From JAHEKB01 sp049115575 (lineage in GTDB: Bacteria > Bacteroidota > Bacteroidia > NS11-12g > UBA9320), in assembly GCA_049115575.1 (NCBI GenBank), contig JAGDZU010000001.1:372001-436000 (forward strand): a DNA stretch of 64,000 bases, read 5' to 3'. The notes under the pieces are model-generated. The model worked only from the letters and a program-made list of their open reading frames with translations, was not told the DNA's origin and did no database searches. Positions 41,728 to 49,858 of the stretch are shown in pieces. The first letter of the stretch is position 1. Each line of letters starts with the position of its first letter. The position numbers and the translations under genes are program-made.

Positions 41728-42314
41728 TCAATTAGAGCTAAGGTAGGTAAATTGAGTAATTCAGTGCGTAAAACAGAGGTCATACTTTGTGAACAGCTAA
41801 TAGAAAATTGACCATCGTTGAATTCATAGTTCAAATCCTTCTGCTTGTTCAGGAAATTAAAAAGCAGGTGTTGCTGATTGGCCGCTATTGTGCAGATTAA
41901 CTCATCCATGAGCTTCAACTCTTTAATTTCAATGGCAACAATACATTCTGAAGCAGCTTGTCCATAAGACTGAATTAAACCTGGGATTCCAAGTTTCTTT
42001 CCACCATAATAGCGCACTACAGCGCACATAACATAGCTTAAGCTTGAAGACAAGAGCGCATTGAGTATCGGTCTGCCAGAGCTGTTAGAAGGTTCTCCGT
42101 CATCTGTAAAATAAGTGGTGTTCCTGTCTAAACCCAAAATATAGGCGTAGCATATATGGGTAGCGTCTGGGTGCATTTCCCTCAGTTCGGATAACTTATT
42201 CTTAAGCTGATTTAGGTCTTTAATAGGAAAAAGATAACCCATGAACTTGCTCCCAGACTGCTTGTAGAGGCTTGTGCTACTTTCTGTAATTCCCAAATAA
42301 CTATCCTTGGACAT
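41724..42314 (-). CDS. YigZ/IMPACT family protein
   Basis: 196-residue member of the UPF0029/IMPACT (YigZ) family; eukaryotic IMPACT binds GCN1, and bacterial members have no proven function. The family signature is FTDDGEPSNSSGRPILNAL followed by VRYYGGKKLGIPGLIQSY. The C-terminal ~60 residues form the ferredoxin-like DUF1949 domain. It overlaps the DMT gene by 14 nt and the peptidase gene by 4 nt, so it is translated as part of the ribD operon. Confidence 0.92.
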   Translation of the reverse strand: MSKDSYLGITESSTSLYKQSGSKFMGYLFPIKDLNQLKNKLSELREMHPDATHICYAYILGLDRNTTYFTDDGEPSNSSGRPILNALLSSSLSYVMCAVVRYYGGKKLGIPGLIQSYGQAASECIVAIEIKELKLMDELICTIAANQQHLLFNFLNKQKDLNYEFNDGQFSISCSQSMTSVLRTELLNLPTLALIE

Positions 42315-43173
42315 ATGCTATTATTAGTATGGCTATTGCTGCTAGAGCAAGTCCTATTTGATTTTTCCTGCTCAAATGCTCTTTAAAGATAATTACAGAT
42401 AATAAGGTGCTGAATAAAACTACGGCAACGTTGTTAATCCCAAATACCATGGCACTTTGTTCCTTAAAGCTAGCAAGAGAACGGATGAGAAAATAAATAG
42501 AGAAGTAGTTGGGTATACCTAGGGCTATACCAGCTAATATGTTCGTATAACTCCAGCTGAACCTAGAAGTTCCAAGCCTGTAAATAGACACAGCTAGACC
42601 CATTGCAAAAGCTCCTAGAAATATGGTCATGCTGAGTTGGCTAGCAGCGACTTTTTCCGAAAGGTGGTATTCTATGAGCTTCAAACTAAAATCAATGGCA
42701 CCGGACCCTAGAAAAACGATAATAGGATACCAGATATAATGCCTATTGAGCTTTAATTCATGTCTTATGCTAATCAAATAGATGCTGGTAAGAGCAAGCG
42801 CAACACCAATAAAAAAGAGAGGAGTAGTCTGTTCTTTAAACCACCAGATCGCAAGAATGATGGGAATAATCATGGCCATTTTACTGCTAACTGCGTTTAC
42901 ACTTACACCAAGTTTAACAGTAGTAGTTGCCATGAAGAAGAAAATAAGGACAAAGAAACAGCCCAAAAGTATGAGCCATGGAAACCAATTGCTGTGAACA
43001 TATTGGCCAGCATCATAATGGCCATCTTGTATAAAGCCTACTGAAAAACAAACTAGATAATTAACAACGATAGCTGGAAATCGGTCTATGCTGAACTTAG
43101 GCAAGGCTTTGAAAATGAGATTAATAGCACAGCTGCACGCTATACTTAAGCCAAGTAATAACCAGGCACTCAT
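42301..43173 (-). CDS. DMT (EamA) family transporter
   Basis: 290-residue inner-membrane protein of the drug/metabolite transporter superfamily with about ten hydrophobic segments and two EamA-like halves. Segments include WLLLGLSIACSCAINLIF, FPAIVVNYLVCFSVGF, WLILLGCFFVLIFFFMATTT, MAMIIPIILAIWWF, PLFFIGVALALTSIYLI, WYPIIVFLGSGAIDFSL, MTIFLGAFAMGLAVSI and AVVLFSTLLSVIIFKE. The substrate is unknown. Placement between ribD and yigZ, with 4-nt and 14-nt overlaps, is the only contextual clue; a link to riboflavin export or uptake is possible but unsupported. Confidence 0.85.
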   Translation of the reverse strand: MSAWLLLGLSIACSCAINLIFKALPKFSIDRFPAIVVNYLVCFSVGFIQDGHYDAGQYVHSNWFPWLILLGCFFVLIFFFMATTTVKLGVSVNAVSSKMAMIIPIILAIWWFKEQTTPLFFIGVALALTSIYLISIRHELKLNRHYIWYPIIVFLGSGAIDFSLKLIEYHLSEKVAASQLSMTIFLGAFAMGLAVSIYRLGTSRFSWSYTNILAGIALGIPNYFSIYFLIRSLASFKEQSAMVFGINNVAVVLFSTLLSVIIFKEHLSRKNQIGLALAAIAILIIAYVQG

Positions 43174-44201
43174 GAATTGATATAGGTGCTTATTTTGTCG
43201 TGGCCAATGTTTTCTTCTCTGTTAATTGAGGCATTTAAGATGGGTGCTTTAACACCTCTTTCCCAAACCACATCCGATTTAATTACATATGCCTCGTCCC
43301 AAAGATTATGATCTATCAAGCCCTGAGCTAATTCTGCTCCTCCTTCCACTAAGACGCTTTGAATGCCTTGATCATGGAGGTATCTAAACATATTCTCCAA
43401 AAAACCGTGGAATTTGATTTTCACATAATGAGGAGAATCACTGTCATCCTCTTTTAACGTATTAAAAATCCAGGTTTCACCTTCTTTAAACATCTGCAAT
43501 CCATCATTTATGGTGTTGCTTTTAGACACTATGAGTTTTAATGGATTCCTTCCAACCCAATCTCTAACGGTGAGTTTGGGATTGTCTTGATTGGCTGTTC
43601 TAGAACCTATCATAATAGATCTATGTATAGCCCTTAGATGATGCACAAACGCTTTGCTTGAATTGCTACTAACTTGTTTACTCAAGTGTAGCTCTGCTCT
43701 GTGCCTCCCAATAAAACCATTGGCTGTCTCGGCCCATTTTAGGGTAATGTATGGCCTTTTATGAGTGTGATAATAGTAGAATCTTCTGTTGATTTGCCTG
43801 CATTGCTCACTGAGGACACCAACCTGGGTATCTATACCCGCTTGTTTCAGTTTTGCCAATCCTCCTCCTGCTACTTTGGGATTGGGATCTAAATCTCCTA
43901 TTACAACTTTGGCGAATCCTTTTTCAATAATTAAATCTGCGCATGGAGGTGTTTTCCCATGATGAGAACATGGTTCAAGATTTATGTAGAGTGTGCATTC
44001 AGAAGGATCAAGTTCTGAGCTCAGATTCTTTATGGCATTCACCTCAGCATGAGCTTCGCCGAATGTTTCGTGGTAACCTTCTGCTACCATCTTGTCTCCA
44101 TGTACTATTATACACCCAACTAGGGGATTAGGTTCAACAAAACCTTCACCTTTTATAGCGAGCTCTAAGCAACGCTGCATCCATTGTTCAGAAGAATTCA
44201 C
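43170..44201 (-). CDS. ribD: Bifunctional riboflavin deaminase/reductase RibD
   Basis: Bifunctional enzyme of riboflavin synthesis, 343 residues: the N-terminal deaminase acts on 2,5-diamino-6-ribosylamino-pyrimidinone 5'-phosphate and the C-terminal reductase on the product. The zinc site is GEAHAEVNAI (His/Glu) and EPCSHHGKTPPC (two Cys). The reductase domain begins near 150 with YITLKWAETANGFIG. GTG 44201 is used as the start, since the -7 element TACATTTG (44206-44213) ends 4 nt before it, implying a leaderless mRNA. It is the first of four overlapping genes. Confidence 0.95.
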   Translation of the reverse strand: MNSSEQWMQRCLELAIKGEGFVEPNPLVGCIIVHGDKMVAEGYHETFGEAHAEVNAIKNLSSELDPSECTLYINLEPCSHHGKTPPCADLIIEKGFAKVVIGDLDPNPKVAGGGLAKLKQAGIDTQVGVLSEQCRQINRRFYYYHTHKRPYITLKWAETANGFIGRHRAELHLSKQVSSNSSKAFVHHLRAIHRSIMIGSRTANQDNPKLTVRDWVGRNPLKLIVSKSNTINDGLQMFKEGETWIFNTLKEDDSDSPHYVKIKFHGFLENMFRYLHDQGIQSVLVEGGAELAQGLIDHNLWDEAYVIKSDVVWERGVKAPILNASINREENIGHDKISTYINS

Positions 44202-44205
44202 TGAC

Positions 44206-44241
44206 CAAATGTAATATTAAGCCTTAAAAATTTTAGGTTTG
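44206..44241. promoter_or_regulatory. Divergent promoters of ribD (minus) and prmC (plus)
   Basis: On the minus strand TACATTTG at 44206-44213, ending 4 nt before the ribD GTG start; on the plus strand TAGGTTTG at 44234-44241, ending 5 nt before the prmC TTG start. Both match TAnnTTTG exactly. This leaves no room for a ribosome-binding leader. Confidence 0.7.
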
Positions 44242-44246
44242 AGCCC

Positions 44247-45062
44247 TTGCAGAAGCTAACAACCATAAGGGATATCTATCGCAAAGAACTGACCAATGAG
44301 TATGGAGAGCGAGAAGCACAACAACTGTTCTTAACCGCATGTCTAAGAATTGACAACAAAGGACTAAGTCATGTAATTCTAGGAGAAGAAACAGCAAATA
44401 AGCAACTGTATTTCAGTTGTTTAGAGGCTATATCTCAAGGCTTGCCTATACAGTATTTCTTTGGCTTAGCGGACTTTGATGGTATGCTGTTAAAGGTGAA
44501 CGAAGAGGTATTAATACCCAGGCCAGAAACTGAAGAACTCGTGCATTGGGTGTCTGAATCTCTGGTGGATAAAAAAAGTACAGTGCTAGATATGTGTACC
44601 GGTTCGGCATGCATTGCCCTTGCACTTAAAAGGAGGCATCCAGATACAGAAATGATAGCTAGCGATGTCTCTCAAGCAGCTTTAGCAATTGCCCAGGAAA
44701 ATGCAAAGCTTTATAAATTAGAGCTTAAATTCATTTGTTCTGATGCGCTCAAAGATGACATACCACAATGCGACATTATAGTATGCAACCCTCCCTACAT
44801 ACCTTTAGGTGAAAAGGGGTCTATGGCAAAACAGGTGGTAGATCATGAACCGGAAATAGCCTTGTTTGTGCCAGACCATAAAGCACTCATATTTTATGAA
44901 AGAATTGCAGAAACCGTAAAAGAGAGAGGAATAGAAGCATTTGTTGAAATTCATGAGGACTTGAAGGTTGAATTAGAAGAAATGCTTCATAAATTTGGAG
45001 TACAGTTTACATTTAGAAAAGATATGCAGGAGAAATGGCGAATGCTGCATATGAAGACTTAA
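44247..45062 (+). CDS. prmC: Release factor glutamine methyltransferase
   Basis: PrmC (HemK) methylates the Gln of the GGQ motif in peptide-release factors; 271 residues. Its signature NPPYIP is in IIVCNPPYIPLGEKG, the SAM-binding motif is VLDMCTGSACIALAL, and VLIPRPETEELV precedes it. The start is TTG 44247 (MQKLTTIRDIYR); there is no in-frame ATG before the conserved region, and the upstream -7 element leaves only 5 nt, so the transcript is probably leaderless. The Kir channel gene starts 1 nt after the stop, which implies one operon. Confidence 0.93.
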   Translation: MQKLTTIRDIYRKELTNEYGEREAQQLFLTACLRIDNKGLSHVILGEETANKQLYFSCLEAISQGLPIQYFFGLADFDGMLLKVNEEVLIPRPETEELVHWVSESLVDKKSTVLDMCTGSACIALALKRRHPDTEMIASDVSQAALAIAQENAKLYKLELKFICSDALKDDIPQCDIIVCNPPYIPLGEKGSMAKQVVDHEPEIALFVPDHKALIFYERIAETVKERGIEAFVEIHEDLKVELEEMLHKFGVQFTFRKDMQEKWRMLHMKT

Positions 45063-45063
45063 T

Positions 45064-45975
45064 ATGAGACTATTTGATCCAGGCTTAGGAAGGGACTACG
45101 CACATAATACCAAGCGAATTATAAATAAGGATGGAACCTTTAATATAGTTCGTAAAGGAATTCGAAGGCAGAGGTACCAAGAATTACTGCAAATGAGCGG
45201 TTGGAAGTTCTTCATGAATATAACCATCGTTTATCTTCTGTTTAACATCTTATTTGCCGTGGCCTACCTGATTATTGGTACAGATAGTATTTCATTTGGG
45301 AACGAAGACATAGAGCAAATGTCACCTATACTTAAAGCATTGTTTTTTAGTATGCAAACCTTTACTACGGTAGGTTTTGGGAGTATCTACCCCAATGATG
45401 TTATAGCTAATTTTGTATCTGGTATGGAAGCCATGTCTGGTTGGCTGTTTTTTGCTGTTGCAACTGGACTAGTGTATGGTAGATTCAGTAAAGCATCTGC
45501 AAGAATTCTGTTCAGTAATAATGCTATAGTAACTCCTTATAAAGGTAATACAGCTGTAATGTTTAGAGTGGTTAACAGAAGACCCAATGTGCTCATGGAA
45601 ATGGAGGCAAAAGTTATGTTAGCTTTAGATGTAGATGAAGGAGAGGAAGTGCTAAGAAGATATTTCAATCTAAAGTTGGAGGCTTCAAGCATTCATTTTT
45701 TCCCATTGAGCTGGACCTTGGTTCATCCCATAGTGGAAGGAAGTCCGCTTTACGGCTTAAATAAAGATGATTTAGAGGCAAAATCTGCGGAGATGCTTAT
45801 ACTTATTAAAGGCTTTGATGATACCTTCAGTAAGCATGTACACCTGCGGTTCTCTTACACCTATGATGAATGGGTTTGGGGAGCTGTATTCAAAAGAAAC
45901 TATGAGGCTTTGGAGAACGGTGAAATTAAATTGGACATAGACGCCGTTCATGATTATGACAAAGTTGAGCTATGA
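45064..45975 (+). CDS. Inward-rectifier-type (KirBac) potassium channel
   Basis: Bacterial Kir channel of 303 residues. Two membrane helices (about 49-71 and 115-138) flank the pore loop with selectivity filter TVGFG (102-106) in TFTTVGFGSIYPND. The cytoplasmic Ig-like Kir domain follows (about 150-290: GNTAVMFRVVNRRPNVLMEMEAKVML, SWTLVHPIVEGSPLYGL). The filter reads GFG where many Kir channels have GYG, a known variant. It probably conducts K+ across the inner membrane and is gated by lipid or ligands. It is in a likely operon with prmC and the DUF6498 gene (overlap 4 nt). Confidence 0.93.
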   Translation: MRLFDPGLGRDYAHNTKRIINKDGTFNIVRKGIRRQRYQELLQMSGWKFFMNITIVYLLFNILFAVAYLIIGTDSISFGNEDIEQMSPILKALFFSMQTFTTVGFGSIYPNDVIANFVSGMEAMSGWLFFAVATGLVYGRFSKASARILFSNNAIVTPYKGNTAVMFRVVNRRPNVLMEMEAKVMLALDVDEGEEVLRRYFNLKLEASSIHFFPLSWTLVHPIVEGSPLYGLNKDDLEAKSAEMLILIKGFDDTFSKHVHLRFSYTYDEWVWGAVFKRNYEALENGEIKLDIDAVHDYDKVEL

Positions 45976-46646
45976 ATAGAAGAGTAGCAATTTGGAAAGA
46001 TCCAGAATTCTATTTCATCCTGTTCTATAATATTGGAATTGTAGTTCTTTATTTAACAGGTAAGGTAGAACCCATGTTTGTGATTTGGGCGTATCTGTTG
46101 CAATCTGTGTTCATGGGTGCTCAATATGTAGTGCACAGTTATATAAATAAAGTAAGGGAAACTGGTAAGCTATTTCCACTTAGGAAGTTGGGAATGACTG
46201 GTTTCTTCATGATGCATTATGGTGGATTCCATGTGGTTTATGTGATATTCCTATTTGTGATGACCGCTCAGATAGAAGACATAGATGTGGTTGTAGATAT
46301 GTTCAAGTATATTAGGTATACAGCCTTATTTCTACTGGTGAACCTATTCCTATATGCTGGTAGAGAGATTATGCCTTCAGCACCTAATAGAATACAGCCT
46401 TCAATGATCTTAGCCTACTTGCGCATCCTGCCTATGCATATAGTAATTATACTAGGATTGAATTCGAAGTTTGTATTAGACTCATTCATCATTTTTATGA
46501 TTCTTAAGCTCATTTTCGATATTATTTTGTTTCTATTTACTGGAGGAGAGGCGAGAGAATACTCTGAAGAGGAGCTTGCAGATGCTCGAGCTAAAGTGGA
46601 GGCCAGACTTAAGGAGTGGGAGAAACAGGAGAAGGGCCAAGCTTAG
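45972..46646 (+). CDS. DUF6498 family membrane protein
   Basis: 224-residue inner-membrane protein matching the DUF6498 pattern (WKDPEFYFILFYNIGIVVLYL, VIWAYLLQSVFMGAQYVVHSY, FFMMHYGGFHVVYVIFLFVMT). About five or six hydrophobic segments are visible, followed by a charged, helical cytoplasmic tail (EEELADARAKVEARLKEWEKQEK). The conserved FMMHYGGFH stretch may bind a metal or haem but this is speculative. It overlaps the Kir gene by 4 nt, suggesting a related or coordinated membrane role. Function unknown. Confidence 0.82.
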   Translation: MNRRVAIWKDPEFYFILFYNIGIVVLYLTGKVEPMFVIWAYLLQSVFMGAQYVVHSYINKVRETGKLFPLRKLGMTGFFMMHYGGFHVVYVIFLFVMTAQIEDIDVVVDMFKYIRYTALFLLVNLFLYAGREIMPSAPNRIQPSMILAYLRILPMHIVIILGLNSKFVLDSFIIFMILKLIFDIILFLFTGGEAREYSEEELADARAKVEARLKEWEKQEKGQA

Positions 46647-46728
46647 TTTATTGGCAGAGAATTTGCTTTATATCAACTATAAATCTAAAACAGAAAAGAA
46701 AGGTACTCAAAGGCCTTCTAACATTATT

Positions 46729-48294
46729 ATGAAACTAATATCTAGCATTTTAACTCTTATTCTTCTATCAATCAATACTGATTCATTTTCTCAAGAAGGA
46801 GACTTCCAATTGGAGTGGGGTGAAAAATTTAAATCTAAGAAAACGGTAGTCTATGATATTCTGGCTCCAAGTGAAAATGGTTTTTATGCTGTAGAACAAA
46901 GCCTAAGACTATTTAATAGAGACTTAACCCTTTCTAGGTATGAAGACAATAAACCAATCAAGGAAACGGAGCTTCTAAGAGCTAAGGAGAGAGGAGTTAG
47001 ATACAATCAAACGGTGTTTGAGATGCAGGGAAATCTGTTTATAGAAACCTTGGTAAGCGATAAGCAGTCAAAGGTTTTAACAGCTGATAGGGTAGACAAA
47101 GAGACTTTGGAACCTTTTGAAGAGGACTTTACCATTTTTGAACTCGATAATTTTAGACAACTGCGCTATTCATACAGCGATTATTTTGTGATCAATTCAC
47201 TTGAAGAAACTTATAGAGCTTATGTTATAGAAGAGCCGGGCGCCAATGAAAGCAAATCCAGCTTGAGCAGTTCTGTTTTCGATTCTGAAATGAATCTGGT
47301 TTGGGAATCTTCTTTCAGCTTACCTTACATAAAAGAATTATCTGATGTATATGCGGTAACAGTATCTGAGACCGGGGCAGTCTATGTGCTCATGAAAGTG
47401 TATAAAGACAAGAAAAAAGATAGAAGAGGAGGAGAACGCAATTACAAATTCTATATACTCTCTATAGACGAAACAGGTCTAGTAAGTAAGGAAGAGCTAG
47501 TGTTAGGAGACAAATTTATTCTTGATTTAGAGCTCGGCGTAAACACTCAGAACGAAGTTATCTGTGGAGGCTTTTACAGCGTAAACAATACAGTAGCGAA
47601 TGGGGTCTTTTATATGGCTTTGGATTCTAAAAGCTTCGGTGTTTTAAAAACCAGTCTCAAGAAATTCGAAGTGGACTTTTTGTCTCAAGGAATGTCTAAA
47701 GGTGGTGCTAAAAGATTGGCCAAGAAAGATGCTAAGGGAAAAGATTTAGGTCTGTCTAATATTTCATTTAGGGATTTTGTACTAAGAGAAGATGGAGGCC
47801 TACTTCTCATTGGTGAATATCAAAGAATACAAGTGGTAACTACAACAGATGCAAATGGTGGTACCAGTTCAACAACACACTATCATTTTAATGACATCTA
47901 CGTTATAAATATTAACCCCAACGGAGACATAGATTGGGCTAAGAAAATCTTGAAAAGGCAACATACACAAGATGATGGGGCATTTTATTCGAGCTTCTTT
48001 TTAGTTGTGGATGAAAGCGATTTGCACTTTATATTCAATGATCATCCACGAAATGTGAATTTAGCGGAAGGTGAATCTGTAAGGTCCTATAGAAAAAGCA
48101 GAAAAATGTCTACTCTCATGACTGTTACCATGAATGCAGATGGTGACCAAAATAGGTACGTTTTAGTTCCTGCCGAAGAGAACGATGGCTTACTGCTTAG
48201 ACCAAGAAGCTGTGAGCAGGTAACCAATGGAGAGTTTATCTTATTCGCTTTAAACAAAAAGTACAATCGGTTTGCTAGAGTGAAGATGAATTAA
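46729..48294 (+). CDS. Secreted protein of unknown function
   Basis: 521-residue exported protein from ATG 46729 (MKLISSILTLILLSINTDSFSQ, signal peptide); the open frame extends 51 codons upstream into the DUF6498 gene's end, but those codons have no signal-peptide character. The mature region is rich in beta-strand patterns and charged turns (WGEKFKSKKTVVYDILAPSENGFYAVEQ, YRSFFLVVDESDLHFIFNDHPR), suggesting a beta-propeller-like or repeat fold. There is no sorting domain or lipobox. It lies 82 nt after DUF6498, possibly in the same operon. I do not recognise the family. Confidence 0.7.
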   Translation: MKLISSILTLILLSINTDSFSQEGDFQLEWGEKFKSKKTVVYDILAPSENGFYAVEQSLRLFNRDLTLSRYEDNKPIKETELLRAKERGVRYNQTVFEMQGNLFIETLVSDKQSKVLTADRVDKETLEPFEEDFTIFELDNFRQLRYSYSDYFVINSLEETYRAYVIEEPGANESKSSLSSSVFDSEMNLVWESSFSLPYIKELSDVYAVTVSETGAVYVLMKVYKDKKKDRRGGERNYKFYILSIDETGLVSKEELVLGDKFILDLELGVNTQNEVICGGFYSVNNTVANGVFYMALDSKSFGVLKTSLKKFEVDFLSQGMSKGGAKRLAKKDAKGKDLGLSNISFRDFVLREDGGLLLIGEYQRIQVVTTTDANGGTSSTTHYHFNDIYVININPNGDIDWAKKILKRQHTQDDGAFYSSFFLVVDESDLHFIFNDHPRNVNLAEGESVRSYRKSRKMSTLMTVTMNADGDQNRYVLVPAEENDGLLLRPRSCEQVTNGEFILFALNKKYNRFARVKMN

Positions 48295-48340
48295 CATCTA
48301 ATTTATTTAACTATCTTGAACTAAGTTTATTAAACAATTT

Positions 48341-48859
48341 ATGCAGGATAGAATTGAAATTCCAAGAAATAAGACTAAACTCATTTTTTTCGTCTTATTA
48401 TTCCTACTATTCATAATCGTAGGCTTACTTTTTGTGTTTTCACCAACATCATCTATTGTAGTTCGAATGATCGGAGTGATATGTATTGCGCTCCTAGTAT
48501 ATGGTATTAAGGTCTACTTAAAGCAAATCAACTCTAAAGAACCCGCTTTAGTAATAGATGAAAAGGGTCTTCTTGATAAGATTGATTTTCAAAGTCCAGG
48601 TTTTATTGAATGGAAGGACATTATAGGAGTACAAAGCATTAGACGTGGACGTCATAAATCCATTGGCCTATTAACAAACAATTCAGAGAAATATATAGAA
48701 AGTGCTAGAACCGAAATGGTAAGGCGTAAATTGAAATCAAACTTATTATGGCATGGCACAGCTTTGCTGATCTATACCGTTCCTTTAAAAATGAGTCAAA
48801 GGAAAGCCTTGATTTTAATAACAGAGCAGTTCAATAAATTCGGAAATCATAATTCATGA
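48341..48859 (+). CDS. STM3941-like membrane protein, copy 1
   Basis: 172-residue protein with two N-terminal hydrophobic segments (TKLIFFVLLFLLFIIVGLLFVF and IVVRMIGVICIALLVYGI) and a cytoplasmic C-terminal domain resembling the STM3941 family: KEPALVIDEKGLLDKIDFQSPGFIEWKDIIGVQ, then KYIESARTEMVRRKLKSNLLWHGTALLIYTVPLK. Function unknown. A paralogue lies 92 nt downstream, and the two share the segment order IEWxDIxGV, YIDxA and HGTxL, so this is a tandem duplication. Confidence 0.75.
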   Translation: MQDRIEIPRNKTKLIFFVLLFLLFIIVGLLFVFSPTSSIVVRMIGVICIALLVYGIKVYLKQINSKEPALVIDEKGLLDKIDFQSPGFIEWKDIIGVQSIRRGRHKSIGLLTNNSEKYIESARTEMVRRKLKSNLLWHGTALLIYTVPLKMSQRKALILITEQFNKFGNHNS

Positions 48860-48951
48860 AAAAAGGCAGTCAGATAACAATTGCAATGCCATTCAACTAA
48901 CCCATTCTTGATTTCTGCTTATATTGAGACTCACTAATAAATGATCTTGAT

Positions 48952-49524
48952 ATGAATGAGAAAGTCGAAATCTACGCCAATAAAAAAGGATTGGTTTTTT
49001 ACATGATTTTTCTACTGCTATTTTTTGGTATGGGAATCTATATGATTGCCGAATCAATTGAAGGAAATTTTGAAGGAGACTTTAAGACTCAAGGAATATT
49101 GAGCATTGTTCTCGTTGTTGTTTTGTTTTTGCTGCTTAGATTTCTATTTAGAAGGTATAAAAACAATGATCCAGTATCAATCTTAAATGAGCGTGGGATT
49201 GTAGACAATCCTAGAGGGTTTACGCATGTTGGATTAATTGAATGGGTTGATATTACAGGAGTTGAAGTAAAATCCTCAGACATCACAAAAAGAGGTAGGC
49301 GTAGAAAGCCTAAGAAAGCTGAGAGGATTTTGTGCTTAAATACGGTAACACCTGAGAAGTACATAGACAGAGCAAAAAACAAATTTGCTAAGAATTCACT
49401 CAACGCCTCATATAAGATTCACGGAACTCCATTGGTTCTTAGCGGATACGGTAAAATGAAATTTGAAGATTTAGAAAGACTCATTGCCGCCTATATTCAG
49501 AAATATGGCCATAATAATGACTGA
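48952..49524 (+). CDS. STM3941-like membrane protein, copy 2
   Basis: 190-residue paralogue of the preceding gene with two hydrophobic segments (LVFYMIFLLLFFGMGIYMI and ILSIVLVVVLFLLLRFLF) and the same C-terminal pattern (DPVSILNERGIVDNPRGFTHVGLIEWVDITGVEVKS, EKYIDRAKNKFAKNSLNASYKIHGTPLVLS). It has an insertion of basic residues (KRGRRRKPKKAERI) compared with copy 1. Function unknown. It ends just before a terminator that serves the convergent tRNA genes. Confidence 0.75.
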   Translation: MNEKVEIYANKKGLVFYMIFLLLFFGMGIYMIAESIEGNFEGDFKTQGILSIVLVVVLFLLLRFLFRRYKNNDPVSILNERGIVDNPRGFTHVGLIEWVDITGVEVKSSDITKRGRRRKPKKAERILCLNTVTPEKYIDRAKNKFAKNSLNASYKIHGTPLVLSGYGKMKFEDLERLIAAYIQKYGHNND

Positions 49525-49526
49525 AT

Positions 49527-49558
49527 AAAAAAGGCCTTCCAATCGGAAAGCCTTCATT
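49527..49558 (-). terminator. Terminator after tRNA-Leu(TAA)
   Basis: Stem AAGGCCTTCC / GGAAAGCCTT (49531-49540, 49545-49554) with one mismatch; on the minus strand it is followed by a T6 tract. It lies between the tRNA and the STM3941-like copy 2 and may act on both strands. Confidence 0.8.
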
Positions 49559-49567
49559 TCTGAGTGG

Positions 49568-49652
49568 TACTCGGAGCGGGACTTGAACCCGCACGACCGC
49601 AATGGTCATTGGATTTTAAGTCCAACGTGTCTACCAATTCCACCATCCGAGC
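49568..49652 (-). tRNA. tRNA-Leu (anticodon TAA)
   Basis: 85-nt class II tRNA on the minus strand. The acceptor GCTCGGA pairs with TCCGAGT, discriminator A73. The D-loop is AATTGGTAGACAC, the anticodon stem TTGGA/TCCAA encloses CTTAAAA (TAA), a long variable arm follows, and the T arm is GCGGGTTCAAGTCCCGC. CCA is not encoded. No promoter was found directly before it, so it is probably cotranscribed with tRNA-Gly. Confidence 0.96.
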
Positions 49653-49664
49653 ATGAATGGTATA

Positions 49665-49694
49665 AAAAAGCCCGCCTACTTAGGCAGGCTTTTC
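49665..49694 (-). other. Hairpin between tRNA-Gly and tRNA-Leu(TAA)
   Basis: Inverted repeat AGCCCGCCT / AGGCAGGCT with a short loop; on the minus strand it is followed by T6. It looks like a terminator, yet lies inside the tRNA-Gly to tRNA-Leu spacer, so it must allow read-through or be a processing site. Confidence 0.65.
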
Positions 49695-49702
49695 TAATAC
49701 TG

Positions 49703-49775
49703 AGCGAGAGACGAGATTCGAACTCGCGACCCCCACCTTGGCAAGGTGATGCTCTACCAGCTGAGCTACTCTCGC
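49703..49775 (-). tRNA. tRNA-Gly (anticodon GCC)
   Basis: 73-nt tRNA on the minus strand. The acceptor GCGAGAG pairs with CTCTCGC, discriminator T73. The D-arm is GCTCAGCTGGTAGAGC, the anticodon stem TCACC/GGTGG encloses TTGCCAA (GCC), and the T arm is GCGAGTTCGAATCTCGT. CCA is not encoded. Confidence 0.96.
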
Positions 49776-49800
49776 TTATATAAGAACTTAAAAGCGGATG

Positions 49801-49830
49801 CAAAAATAAGGTTTGAACCCTTATAACAAA
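49801..49830 (-). promoter_or_regulatory. Promoter of tRNA-Gly(-Leu)
   Basis: On the minus strand TTTG (49827-49830), 18 nt, then TATTTTTG (49801-49808), continuing TATTTTTGCATCC. Both the -33 and -7 elements are present; this is the best-formed promoter in the window. Confidence 0.8.
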
Positions 49831-49858
49831 CAAGAATTAAATAAAATTTACGGTAGTT

